A stretch of 64,000 nt of DNA, taken from positions 1-64,000 of the forward strand of contig JALSLY010000084.1 in the NCBI GenBank assembly GCA_026988035.1, written 5' to 3'. Positions 45,405-54,310 of the stretch are shown in pieces. Position 1 is the stretch's first letter. Each line of letters begins with the position of its first letter. Below the pieces are notes generated by a model. It saw nothing but the letters and a program-made list of their open reading frames with translations. It ran no database searches and was not told where the DNA came from. A program made the position numbers and the translations under genes. This DNA comes from Thermotogae bacterium (GTDB lineage Bacteria > Thermotogota > Thermotogae > Mesoaciditogales > Mesoaciditogaceae).

Positions 45405-46031
45405 TTAGCACCTCTCTTGAAATATTTTTCTATCGTCTAAACAAATACACGTGAGATATCCACCGTAAATGCAACCAGTATCTATACCAATTTTATCACT
45501 CATTATCAGTGGTTTTTTCATGGGAGTATGTCCAAAAACAACAATATGATCTTTGAGCGGGTTGTCGGAGTATATGAATTCTTCTCTTATCCACAGCATA
45601 TCTTCGCTTCTTTGCTCTTCAATGGGCTTGTTAGGTTTTACTCCTGCATGTACAAAAAAGTATCCATCTTGGATATGATATATCTTTGTATTTTTGACAA
45701 ATTCTACGTGTTCTTTTGGGATGTTTTCAATGTTCCCGTAGTTTTTTAAAGTTAGGTTGGCACCATTTATTTCCCAGAGTCTCCACATGTCAGGATCGCG
45801 GGTTTTGTAAAATTCGTAGAACATCCATTCATGATTTCCTTTCAGAAAGACAGTATTTGGATGTGTCCTTAGGAAATTGATTAGAAATTCTATTACTCCT
45901 TTTGAATCGGGCCCTCTGTCTATATAGTCTCCGAGAAAAATCATTGTGTCTTTGCTTTGTGGAGATACCTTTTTCACAAGTTTTTCTAAGGAGTTTTTGC
46001 ATCCGTGTATATCTCCGATAGCGTAAATCAA
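45405..46031 (-). CDS. calcineurin-like metallophosphoesterase (PP2A-like)
   Basis: 208 aa. The metal-binding motifs of the PPP/lambda-phosphatase type are IYAIGDIHGC, FLGDYIDRGPDSKGV, FLKGNHEWM, FFVHAGVKP and VFGHTPM followed by IGIDTGCIYGG. Could be a Ser/Thr protein phosphatase or a diadenosine tetraphosphatase-like hydrolase. TTG 46031 has GGAGGTGAT seven bases upstream; the longer version starts within the putative origin region. First gene of the long minus-strand run leaving that region. Confidence 0.88.
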   Translation of the reverse strand: MIYAIGDIHGCKNSLEKLVKKVSPQSKDTMIFLGDYIDRGPDSKGVIEFLINFLRTHPNTVFLKGNHEWMFYEFYKTRDPDMWRLWEINGANLTLKNYGNIENIPKEHVEFVKNTKIYHIQDGYFFVHAGVKPNKPIEEQRSEDMLWIREEFIYSDNPLKDHIVVFGHTPMKKPLIMSDKIGIDTGCIYGGYLTCICLDDRKIFQERC

Positions 46032-46136
46032 TTTGGAAATCACCTCCAGTTTTTCATACAATTCAAAGTTATTCACTCACTTTTTTCTACCTACTAATAT
46101 TACTATATGTTCTTAAGTATTTATAGTAGTAGGCAC

Positions 46137-46450
46137 TGTGGAAAACGTGTAAAAAACATGTAAGATACTGTAAATGCTGATTTTTTTGATTGTGGAGAAC
46201 TTATGGAAAAAATGTGTAAAACTTTTTAATTGTGGAAAATGTGGAAAACCTTTTTCTATCTCTTCACTAAGAATGGCTCTTAAGCTTTGTAAATACTGAA
46301 AAAAACAGTGAAAAGTTTTCCACAACCATTTTTTGTAGGTTTTATGCGATCTTTTGGAGTTTTCCACAATTAATTGTGGAAAACCTCTTTCGAGAATGTG
46401 GAAAACTATTGTAAAACCGTGTGAGTGCTAAATTCTTTAATTGTGGAAAA
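46137..46450. other. cluster of DnaA-box-like 9-mers: candidate chromosomal origin (oriC)
   Basis: Eight perfect copies of TGTGGAAAA or its complement TTTTCCACA in about 315 bp: 46137-46145, 46231-46239, 46240-46248, 46397-46405 and 46442-46450 on plus, 46316-46324 and 46360-46368 on minus, 46375-46383 on plus. Variants lie at 46191-46199 (TGTGGAGAA) and 46202-46210 (TATGGAAAA). The boxes at 46360 and 46375 form a perfect 26-bp palindrome (46359-46384), and two copies abut at 46231-46248. TTTTCCACA is one base from the DnaA box TTATCCACA. The region is AT-rich, non-coding, and a point where coding orientation changes. dnaA is not adjacent. Confidence 0.7.
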
Positions 46451-46585
46451 CTTGTGTTTGGTAGATATGATGAGATAATCAAAGAAAATCATGTATATTT
46501 TCAAATAATACCCTGTCAATCCCGATAATATCCTTTAATCGCCTAAATCTGGCCTTGAATGTGATGAGTAATTGCGATAACATAA

Positions 46586-46612
46586 TTAGCAGACTAAGTG
46601 CTTGAGTGCTAA
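46586..46612 (+). promoter_or_regulatory. CIRCE element (HrcA operator) of groESL
   Basis: TTAGCAGAC (46586-46594), 9-bp spacer, GAGTGCTAA (46604-46612). The right half is perfect and the left half matches TTAGCACTC at the first six positions. It lies 23 bp before the groES start, the usual place. A further perfect half-site GAGTGCTAA is at 46423-46431 without a partner. HrcA is not encoded in the window. Confidence 0.85.
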
Positions 46613-46635
46613 AAAATGAAAGGAGGTTTTTTACA

Positions 46636-46902
46636 ATGAGAGTTAAACCCATCGGCGAGAGGCTTCTCATCAAGCCAATCAAAGAAGAACTGAAGTCTGC
46701 AGGAGGTATCGTTCTTCCTGAAAAAGCCAAGGAAAAGTCCCAAAAGGCAGAGGTCATTGAAATCGGAACGAGTGACGAGATCAGTGTCAAAGTTGGGGAC
46801 AAAGTTATTTTTGCCAAATATTCCGGTAATGAAATCAAAATGGACGACGAGGATTACGTGATAATCGATTGGAGCGACATCCTTGCCAAGATTGAGGAGT
46901 AA
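46636..46902 (+). CDS. groES: co-chaperonin GroES
   Basis: 88 aa. MRVKPIGERLLIKPIKEEL, GGIVLPEKAKEKSQKAEVIEIG and VGDKVIFAKYSGNEIKMDDEDYVII show the Cpn10 fold with the mobile loop (about residues 17-32). ATG 46636 has AGGAGG upstream; the longer frame starts in the CIRCE region. Caps the GroEL ring encoded 15 bp downstream. Confidence 0.97.
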   Translation: MRVKPIGERLLIKPIKEELKSAGGIVLPEKAKEKSQKAEVIEIGTSDEISVKVGDKVIFAKYSGNEIKMDDEDYVIIDWSDILAKIEE

Positions 46903-48537
<1,635 letters not shown>

Positions 48538-48559
48538 TAATAGATTGAGTAAGCAAATG

Positions 48560-48589
48560 AAGGTGGACTATTATACGTCCACCTTTTTT
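48560..48589 (+). terminator. rho-independent terminator after groEL
   Basis: AAGGTGGAC (48560-48568)/GTCCACCTT (48577-48585), 8-nt loop, followed by TTTT (48586-48589). It lies between groEL and the convergent MFS gene and may serve both. Confidence 0.85.
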
Positions 48590-48595
48590 GGCATA

Positions 48596-49795
48596 TTAGC
48601 CATCCATTTTGGGCAATTTCAATGCTATTATGGCCGATCCGAGTAATGCAAATCCTCCAACAAACAATATTGGGTAAAGTCCAACAATGTTGACAATAAA
48701 GCTCAGAATCATGAACGCAACGCCTGCTATTCCCCAAGGTAGACCCATGCTAAGGCTTGATGCCACTTCTTTATGCTTGGGAAGAAAATCTTGCATATAA
48801 GAAATGTTGAATGCAAGGCCAAAAGATGCGAAGAAGGTCATTAGCGTGTACATGGTAAGCATGAAATAAGGATTTGAATTACTCATGAATAAAAATGCAA
48901 AAGGAACGGAAACGAAAATGGAAAAGATGTTCACATTTTTAGGACCTAATTTGTCAGCGAGAACGGCACCAAAATAATTACTAATAACTCCTGCAAGCGC
49001 TGAAAAAGTCAGGAAAAGTCCTCCCCAAACAAGATGGAGCCCTATGAATGCTAAATAAAGTGGTACAAGATTGAAAAAACTTCTCATTGCAAGTGTTCTC
49101 AGCAAAATCAAAAGCATTAGCGGTTTTACACCTTTTATCCTTAAAGTCTGTCCGAGAACAAACTTTTCCCCTTTCTTTTTTGTCTTGATTTTTACCCCAT
49201 CTGGTACCAAATAAATGATCGTGAAAATAGCCATAATTATTCCGATCATGGCAAGAAAGTACATGTTCTTCATACCGAAAAGATCCACATATCCGACAAT
49301 TATCAACGGTGAAACAGCTCTTCCGAGTGCTCCACCGATCGAAAAAATTGACATGATCGTATGTTTTTTCTTAGATGGGATATTTCCAACGTATCCAGCG
49401 GCGTTTGGATGAAATATAGCATTTCCAAAATTTGCCAAAACCAAGAATGTAATGAAAATCCAAAGATTTGAAGTCATTCCTATCATAGACATGAAAACAG
49501 CAGTTATTAAGATGCCCATCGTTTCGATCGTTTGAGCATTGACTCTTTCACCTAAAAAAGCCCCAAACGGTTGTAGAAAAGCAGATATAGCAATCAGTGT
49601 AGCTGGTATAAAAGCTGCTGTACCAGCTTGAAGAGAGAACTTTGTTGCTATCAAAGGTAGAAGTGGAATCAAAAGAGTTGTGAACCAGTCAACCGTGAAA
49701 TGATCCAAACTTGAGATTATTATTTTTCCTTTTGATGATTTTTCTATGATCTTTGCCCCCTTAAAGTTTGTTTTACGAACTATTTTAACCCGCAT
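48596..49795 (-). CDS. MFS transporter, fosmidomycin-resistance (Fsr)-like
   Basis: 399 aa with about twelve hydrophobic segments. DHFTVDWFTTLLIPLLPLIATKF at helix 1, FGNAIFHPNAAGYVGNIPSKKKHTIMSIFSIGGALGRAVSPLI resembles the FHP/NAA signature of Fsr-type efflux carriers, and ADKLGPKNV lies in the second-half loop. Likely an exporter of small compounds, substrate unknown. The ATG at 49795 has only a weak ribosome site, and the protein could start later, as the first 20 residues are not conserved-looking. Convergent with groEL. Confidence 0.8.
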   Translation of the reverse strand: MRVKIVRKTNFKGAKIIEKSSKGKIIISSLDHFTVDWFTTLLIPLLPLIATKFSLQAGTAAFIPATLIAISAFLQPFGAFLGERVNAQTIETMGILITAVFMSMIGMTSNLWIFITFLVLANFGNAIFHPNAAGYVGNIPSKKKHTIMSIFSIGGALGRAVSPLIIVGYVDLFGMKNMYFLAMIGIIMAIFTIIYLVPDGVKIKTKKKGEKFVLGQTLRIKGVKPLMLLILLRTLAMRSFFNLVPLYLAFIGLHLVWGGLFLTFSALAGVISNYFGAVLADKLGPKNVNIFSIFVSVPFAFLFMSNSNPYFMLTMYTLMTFFASFGLAFNISYMQDFLPKHKEVASSLSMGLPWGIAGVAFMILSFIVNIVGLYPILFVGGFALLGSAIIALKLPKMDG

Positions 49796-49992
49796 TCTTT
49801 AAAAAAATAAACGAAATTGGTAAATTAAAAGATGTATTTGCGTTACGTCCCCATTCAATGATATACTTACCAAACTTTAAAGATAATGATATGGATGGTT
49901 TGATGATTGCCTTTTGGTTTGTTCTCGCCACGCTGTTAAGGCTCCTATATTGTTCTCCTGAAGAATTAGACGGGATAAAAAGGTGATGTAAG

Positions 49993-50166
49993 ATGGAAGT
50001 AAAAACTAACTTTGTAAAAAACGATATGATAAAAATTCTTTCAAATTATAAATTGGGAGGATTTACAGATTTCAAGCCAATTACTAAGGCTACAGTACAA
50101 ACAAATTTCTTACTTACTCAAATTGTGCAATCCCACTCCTCAAGGAAGGACTACTTTTGCTTTTAG
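49993..50166 (+). pseudogene. truncated homoserine-kinase/APH-like gene, N-terminal fragment
   Basis: 57 codons from ATG 49993, behind AGGTGATG, to TAG 50164-50166. The sequence ILSNYKLGGFTDFKPITKATVQTNFLL is what the N-terminus of type II homoserine kinase (ThrB/APH phosphotransferase fold) looks like. After QTNFLLTQI the frame runs into a GC-rich stretch (QSHSSRKDYF) at the edge of repeat copy 3, and the kinase catalytic loop is missing. So it is a gene fragment cut off by the repeat or an associated rearrangement. No other gene is supported between 49796 and 50480. Confidence 0.55.
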
Positions 50167-50390
50167 TCCCCTCTATCAAGAGGGGTGGCCGAAGGCCGGG
50201 GTGTGTAACCTTTATACAAATCACACCACCCACTATCTTCGATGGCCCCTCTCGGTTACCGCCTGCGCCTACTACTCGGTTGCCACCTCAGACATGGAAG
50301 TGGGAAAACATTACGCACCGCGCAATCCCGCTCCTCACATCTTGTGAACTTTTAGATAGCGAGCTCATATGTCTTGATGAAAACTTCGAG
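50134..50390 (+). repeat. dispersed repeat family, copy 3 (longest)
   Basis: Core 50251-50390 matches copy 2 (GCGCCTACTACTCGGTTGCC, CAATCCCGCTCC) in its left half and copy 1 (CTTGTGAACTT, GAGCTCATATGTCTTGATGA, AAACTTCGAG) in its right half, so it joins the other two into one unit. The preceding 50134-50215 is GC-rich with small dyads (CCCCTCT/AGAGGGG near 50168-50187, GGCCGAAGGCC near 50188). No complete open frame. It truncates the kinase-like fragment at its left edge. Confidence 0.65.
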
Positions 50391-50480
50391 TAAGATGTGA
50401 AAAATATCTTTCTTTATAGGTTTGGATCGTTTTGTAATGTTTGTTGCACAACCTGAGTTACAAACATTTGTTGTGGGGAC

Positions 50481-50525
50481 TTGACATTTTTTTGATTTTG
50501 TGTTATAGTTAATTAGTACACTAAT
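50481..50525 (+). promoter_or_regulatory. promoter and candidate GntR operator of the YtrA-type ABC operon
   Basis: TTGACA (50481-50486), 17-bp spacer, TATAGT (50504-50509), with the inverted repeat ATTAGT-AC-ACTAAT (50512-50525) over the expected transcription start. A dyad at +1 is where a YtrA-type GntR repressor would act, and a gntR gene is the second gene of the operon. Confidence 0.7.
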
Positions 50526-50534
50526 AGATTGGGG

Positions 50535-51476
50535 ATGAAAGAATTGCGAAAGCGTCATCCGATCATGTTCAAAATTTTCCTTGTATTTCTTTTTTCTTTG
50601 TCAGCGCTCTTTGTACCATATTATCCCTTGAAGATCGCGTTTGGAGTTATCGCGATCATTCTGTTGGGTTTAACCTTTCGACGTTTTGGTGTGCTCTTCA
50701 TTGTGCTCGCGATCATTTTCGTTGTTTTGCCTTCAGGGATCATAGGGATTATAAACTCAAACTATTCCTTTTTCCCATTTTCTTTTATGCAAAAGGCAAT
50801 TCCGTATTACGGACATAAATATGGGTTTTCAATCTTTGGCAACAGATCTCAAAGGGTGTACCCAAATAAATACATTGAAAGTGCACGAAATATTGTTTTG
50901 AATGTGAATAATGGGCTTGAAATCGTATTCGATCCGGAATCGACTGAGGTCAAGATTCCATCTGAGCTTAATGTGGAAAGATTTGATGGAAAAGTTGAAT
51001 TTTCATCGGTTCAAGATGTTTTTAGCAACAAAACTTATGTGGTGAATATCGGGACAAAGGATGGATACAATAATATCCGTATTCAGTCAGATGGTCTGTC
51101 CTTAAAAGGAGAAGTTGCCGGGAAAATTGACTTTTTGAGTGTGGATTGTGACGGCATGTATCTTTCTGGGGCTTTAAAGGCAGATACCTTTAGACTGAAT
51201 TGCGACGGCGCATATCTCAGCGGAGAAATAGATGCAAAAGATGTTGAAATAAATGCTAATGGGATATTTACACATCTTTCGCTGAAAAATGTGCAAAAAT
51301 TCATCATGGATTCTGATGGTACCGCTGGAAGTATAACGTATGAAGACACGTGGGAAGGAGTTCGCCTTTTTTCCATAAAAGCCAGTGGTGGTTATTTAAC
51401 TGTTAGGGTTCCCAAATCCGCTGGAGAACTTAATACAGAAACAGAAGGTGTTCTTGTTAACATGATAAGGTACTGA
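50535..51476 (+). CDS. membrane protein with DUF4097-like beta-helical domain
   Basis: 313 aa, first gene of the GntR/ABC operon. Two or three N-terminal membrane spans (IFLVFLFSLSALFVPYYPL, IAFGVIAIILLGLTF, VLFIVLAIIFVVLPSGIIGII), then a soluble region with repeated short beta strands (LKGEVAGKIDFLSVDCDGMYLSGALKADTFRLNCDGAYLSGEIDAKDVEINANG), the look of DUF4097/adhesin-type beta-solenoid proteins. Such proteins accompany GntR-ABC systems of cell-envelope stress in Firmicutes. ATG 50535 or the following TTG is the start; the ribosome site is poor and the leader is only about 20 nt. Confidence 0.65.
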   Translation: MKELRKRHPIMFKIFLVFLFSLSALFVPYYPLKIAFGVIAIILLGLTFRRFGVLFIVLAIIFVVLPSGIIGIINSNYSFFPFSFMQKAIPYYGHKYGFSIFGNRSQRVYPNKYIESARNIVLNVNNGLEIVFDPESTEVKIPSELNVERFDGKVEFSSVQDVFSNKTYVVNIGTKDGYNNIRIQSDGLSLKGEVAGKIDFLSVDCDGMYLSGALKADTFRLNCDGAYLSGEIDAKDVEINANGIFTHLSLKNVQKFIMDSDGTAGSITYEDTWEGVRLFSIKASGGYLTVRVPKSAGELNTETEGVLVNMIRY

Positions 51477-51491
51477 AAAGAAGTGTATGTG

Positions 51492-51851
51492 ATGTTAAGA
51501 GCTGTAGACAAACACAGTGGAATTCCTGCATATTTACAGATCATGAATATCATAAAGAAAGAGATCATGATTGGAAATTTGAAAGAGCAAGATCAACTTC
51601 CGCCTGTGAGAGAGCTTCAAAAAACGTTTAACGTGAACGTTAACACTGTTATGAGAGCCTTAGAAAGGTTACAAATGGAAGGGATCTTAGAAGCGCAGCA
51701 CGGTGTTGGATATTTCATCAAAGAGTCAAAGATGATAAAGCCGGAGGTGATCGAAATTTTGGAAAAGAGCGTTAAAGAATTGAAAGAGGCAGGAATAGAT
51801 CTGAACACGACAATACTCATTCTAGAGGAGGTATGGAGAAATGTTAAATAA
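51492..51851 (+). CDS. GntR-family regulator, YtrA subfamily
   Basis: 119 aa. The winged-helix domain reads IPAYLQIMNIIKKEIMIGNLKEQDQLPPVRELQKTFNVNVNTVMRALERLQMEGILEAQHGVGYFI and is followed by a short 40-residue helical tail, the mark of YtrA-type regulators that lack a large effector domain and control adjacent ABC genes. Probably represses its own operon through the dyad at 50512-50525. It overlaps the permease gene by 11 bp. Confidence 0.88.
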   Translation: MLRAVDKHSGIPAYLQIMNIIKKEIMIGNLKEQDQLPPVRELQKTFNVNVNTVMRALERLQMEGILEAQHGVGYFIKESKMIKPEVIEILEKSVKELKEAGIDLNTTILILEEVWRNVK

Positions 51852-52446
51852 GGTGGAAGCGTATTTTGCAAAAGTTATCAGAGAAAGAGCAGGATTTCTT
51901 CTCGTGCTGGCCTTATTTCTTTTAATGCCAAGATTTTCTTGGAGGTTCTTTCTTCTGTTTTTGATGATAACGTTGGTTCTCCTTCCAAGAGATATACATG
52001 ATGGAAGAATAAAGATTATGATGTCTTTGCCGTTTTCGCGAGCAAATGTTTTTTGGTGTTCCTATGCTTTTTTGGTAACGTTTGCAGTAATTACTCAACT
52101 GATTGGGGGAGCACTTTTTGGTATATCAATAGATATGATGGGATGGAATATTATTGGAACTTTGATCTTTTCAAGCGCTTATTTCGGTGTGGCAATGATT
52201 TCCGTAACTCTTGGGTTTGGGAACTTTGTGATTCCGTTTCTTGTGCTTATAGCCGATAGCTTTTTGGGTTCTATTGGAAAGAATTGGGAATTCACTTACA
52301 ATTTTTTGGGCTCGCCCAGTGGTTTCAATCCTTACAGCATGATCAGTCCGATTTATCAAGGTAATCAGATCGCGGCTTTTATATTTGCAGCAACACTTTT
52401 GATGACTGCGTATGTACTGTTTGAAAGAAAGGGGACGTCCAGATGA
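51841..52446 (+). CDS. ABC transporter membrane subunit (putative)
   Basis: 201 aa with about six hydrophobic segments (LLVLALFLLMPRF, FFLLFLMITLVLLP, LVTFAVITQLIGGALFGISI, IIGTLIFSSAYFGVAMISVTL, VIPFLVLIADSFLGSI, IAAFIFAATLLMTAYVLF). The cytoplasmic segment RDIHDGRIKIMMSLPFSRANVFW is like the ABC-2 permease coupling region. No family was recognised with certainty; assigned from position before the ATPase, whose start overlaps its stop by 4 bp. Confidence 0.7.
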   Translation: MLNKVEAYFAKVIRERAGFLLVLALFLLMPRFSWRFFLLFLMITLVLLPRDIHDGRIKIMMSLPFSRANVFWCSYAFLVTFAVITQLIGGALFGISIDMMGWNIIGTLIFSSAYFGVAMISVTLGFGNFVIPFLVLIADSFLGSIGKNWEFTYNFLGSPSGFNPYSMISPIYQGNQIAAFIFAATLLMTAYVLFERKGTSR

Positions 52447-53252
52447 TCGTGAAAGTTGAAAATTTACAAAAGAGCTTTTGTGGAAAACTTGTGCTGAACG
52501 GTGTGAGTTTTAATGTTGAAGAAGGTGAAATTTTTGCACTTATAGGTCCAAATGGAGCTGGAAAAACGACCACCCTTAGATGTATATATGGGGATCTGAG
52601 TCCAAATGGTGGAAGGATAGAAGTGTTTGGTAAAGACTTCAGTACAAAGATCAAAGAAAGAATTGCGGTGATGAACGAAGAGAGAAGGACTTTTAGAAGA
52701 TTTACCGGCAGTGATTATGTAAAAATGTGGAGTCTTTTGTATCCAAAATGGAATGACAAGATCTTCTCGAATTTCGCTCTCCACTATAGATTCGATCTCA
52801 AGCAACGTGTTGAAACTTATTCTATAGGAATGAAAACGGTTTTTTATGTTGCGCTTACCGTTGCAAGTAACGCTGATATTCTCATATTAGATGAGCCAAC
52901 ACAGCACCTTGATCCACTTATTCGAAATGAAATTCTCAAAGTGATAAGTGACTACGCCGTTGAAGAAAAGAAAACGATTATCATATCTTCCCATGAGATA
53001 TACGAATTGGAGGAAATCTCAACGTCATTTGCAATAATAAAAGAGGGCAAAGTGCTTTATTTTGATACTGTAGATGATGCAAAAGCCTCTCATAGACTAA
53101 TTTCACGTGGTGAAAGAGTCCAGGGTGAAGTAATTGGTCTCGTCGGGAATGATACTCTTGTAAAAACAGATAAAGACGTTGGAAGATTCCCGAAGTTTAA
53201 AGAAATTGTTCTTGGATATTTGGGAGGACGGAAGGAATTTATTCCATTTTGA
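52443..53252 (+). CDS. ABC transporter ATP-binding protein
   Basis: 269 aa. Walker A GPNGAGKTT (about residues 35-43), Q-loop region replaced by VMNEERRTFRRFTGSDYVKM, Walker B ILILDEPTQHLDP, and switch His in IISSHEIYELEE. The signature motif is a degenerate YSIGMK instead of LSGGQ, as in YtrB-type subunits. Together with the preceding permease it forms a small ABC-2-like exporter or envelope-stress transporter. Ends 9 bp before the convergent dehydrogenase gene. Confidence 0.88.
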   Translation: MIVKVENLQKSFCGKLVLNGVSFNVEEGEIFALIGPNGAGKTTTLRCIYGDLSPNGGRIEVFGKDFSTKIKERIAVMNEERRTFRRFTGSDYVKMWSLLYPKWNDKIFSNFALHYRFDLKQRVETYSIGMKTVFYVALTVASNADILILDEPTQHLDPLIRNEILKVISDYAVEEKKTIIISSHEIYELEEISTSFAIIKEGKVLYFDTVDDAKASHRLISRGERVQGEVIGLVGNDTLVKTDKDVGRFPKFKEIVLGYLGGRKEFIPF

Positions 53253-53261
53253 TGGAGTTTT

Positions 53262-54248
53262 TCAATACATCAAATCTGGGTTCACTCTATTCAATGCCTT
53301 TCCAGTTCTTAAATATTCTTTTATATTTTCAATTGTATCCTTGATCATGCCGTAGACACTTTCCTTTGTGACGCCACTTATGTGAGGAGAAATTACAACG
53401 TTTTTGAAGGAGTGAATTGGGTATTTTGATGGCAAAGTGACGTTTTCCTTTTCCGAAGGATACTGATACCACGTATCTATTGCGACACCTGCCAATATCC
53501 CTTCTTTGACAGATCTGTACAGCGCTTCTTCATCCACAATTTCTCCTCTGCTCACATTGATCAAAAATTTTCCTTCCATTTTTGATAGCACCTTCCAACT
53601 AAGCATTCCCTTTGTTTCAGGGGTTAGAGGAATGGCAATAAAGACAATGTCGCTCCTCGAAATTACATCATTTAAGCTTGTCGATACTTCATCTGTGTAT
53701 TCAGGCAGGGACTCTGTTGGGTGTTTTTTAAATCCTATCACATGGCAATCGAAAGCTTTGAGTATTTTTGCGATGTTTTTTCCAATATTTCCAATTCCCA
53801 CTATTCCACAAGTTTTTGAGTGAAGAGGTATCCAAAAATCTGATGAGGGCATTTTGACGGGAAATCCGTGCCATATCCCTTTCGAAAGGTCATTATGGTA
53901 TTCCACGATTCGACCCATCAAAGCCATGCAAAGCGCCACGGCGTGCTCGGCCACACTTTCCGCATTTGAATGCGTGTTGGTAACTATTATTCCTCTGTTT
54001 TTTATTACATTCCATGGGAGCATGTTTACACCTGTCCACGGCACAAATATGATTCTTAGATTTTTAGCACTTTTTATCTCATCTTCTGAAAAGTGCCCTC
54101 CAACAACGCCCTCTGCCTCTTTTAATAACAAACGTGGGTGGTTAGTTTCCTTGAACGTTACAAAATCAACATCCGGAAAGTCCTTTCTTAATTTGTATAT
54201 TTCTGAGAGCCACATATCGTTCAAACGATTTGTAAACAGAATTTTCAT
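53262..54248 (-). CDS. D-isomer-specific 2-hydroxyacid dehydrogenase
   Basis: 328 aa. Nucleotide-binding GIVGIGNIGKNIAKILKAFDCHVIGF and catalytic residues Arg in NVSRGEIVDEEAL, Glu in the following helix and His in ISPHISGVT. Domain order is substrate-nucleotide-substrate as usual. Reduces a 2-keto acid with NAD(P)H, or the reverse; the exact substrate is unknown. ATG 54248 has GGAGGTG upstream; the longer frame is not supported. Follows the secreted toroid-like gene by about 60 bp on the same strand. Confidence 0.88.
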   Translation of the reverse strand: MKILFTNRLNDMWLSEIYKLRKDFPDVDFVTFKETNHPRLLLKEAEGVVGGHFSEDEIKSAKNLRIIFVPWTGVNMLPWNVIKNRGIIVTNTHSNAESVAEHAVALCMALMGRIVEYHNDLSKGIWHGFPVKMPSSDFWIPLHSKTCGIVGIGNIGKNIAKILKAFDCHVIGFKKHPTESLPEYTDEVSTSLNDVISRSDIVFIAIPLTPETKGMLSWKVLSKMEGKFLINVSRGEIVDEEALYRSVKEGILAGVAIDTWYQYPSEKENVTLPSKYPIHSFKNVVISPHISGVTKESVYGMIKDTIENIKEYLRTGKALNRVNPDLMY

Positions 54249-54310
54249 TCTTTCACCTCCAAAAAGAGTGAAATTGTAGCTTTGCACGAAAACGACAGAA
54301 AAATCTCATC

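Noticed and set aside
46423-46431. Second CIRCE element
   Set aside because: Only a half-site GAGTGCTAA; the partner at the required spacing does not match.
46137-46450. Plasmid-type iterons as an alternative for the TGTGGAAAA cluster
   Set aside because: Boxes occur in both orientations with irregular spacing and no rep gene is nearby; surrounding genes are core chromosomal ones.
49858-49986. 42-codon open frame with a possible membrane helix before the kinase fragment
   Set aside because: No ribosome site at its ATG and no recognisable family; may be remnant DNA but not supportable as a gene.
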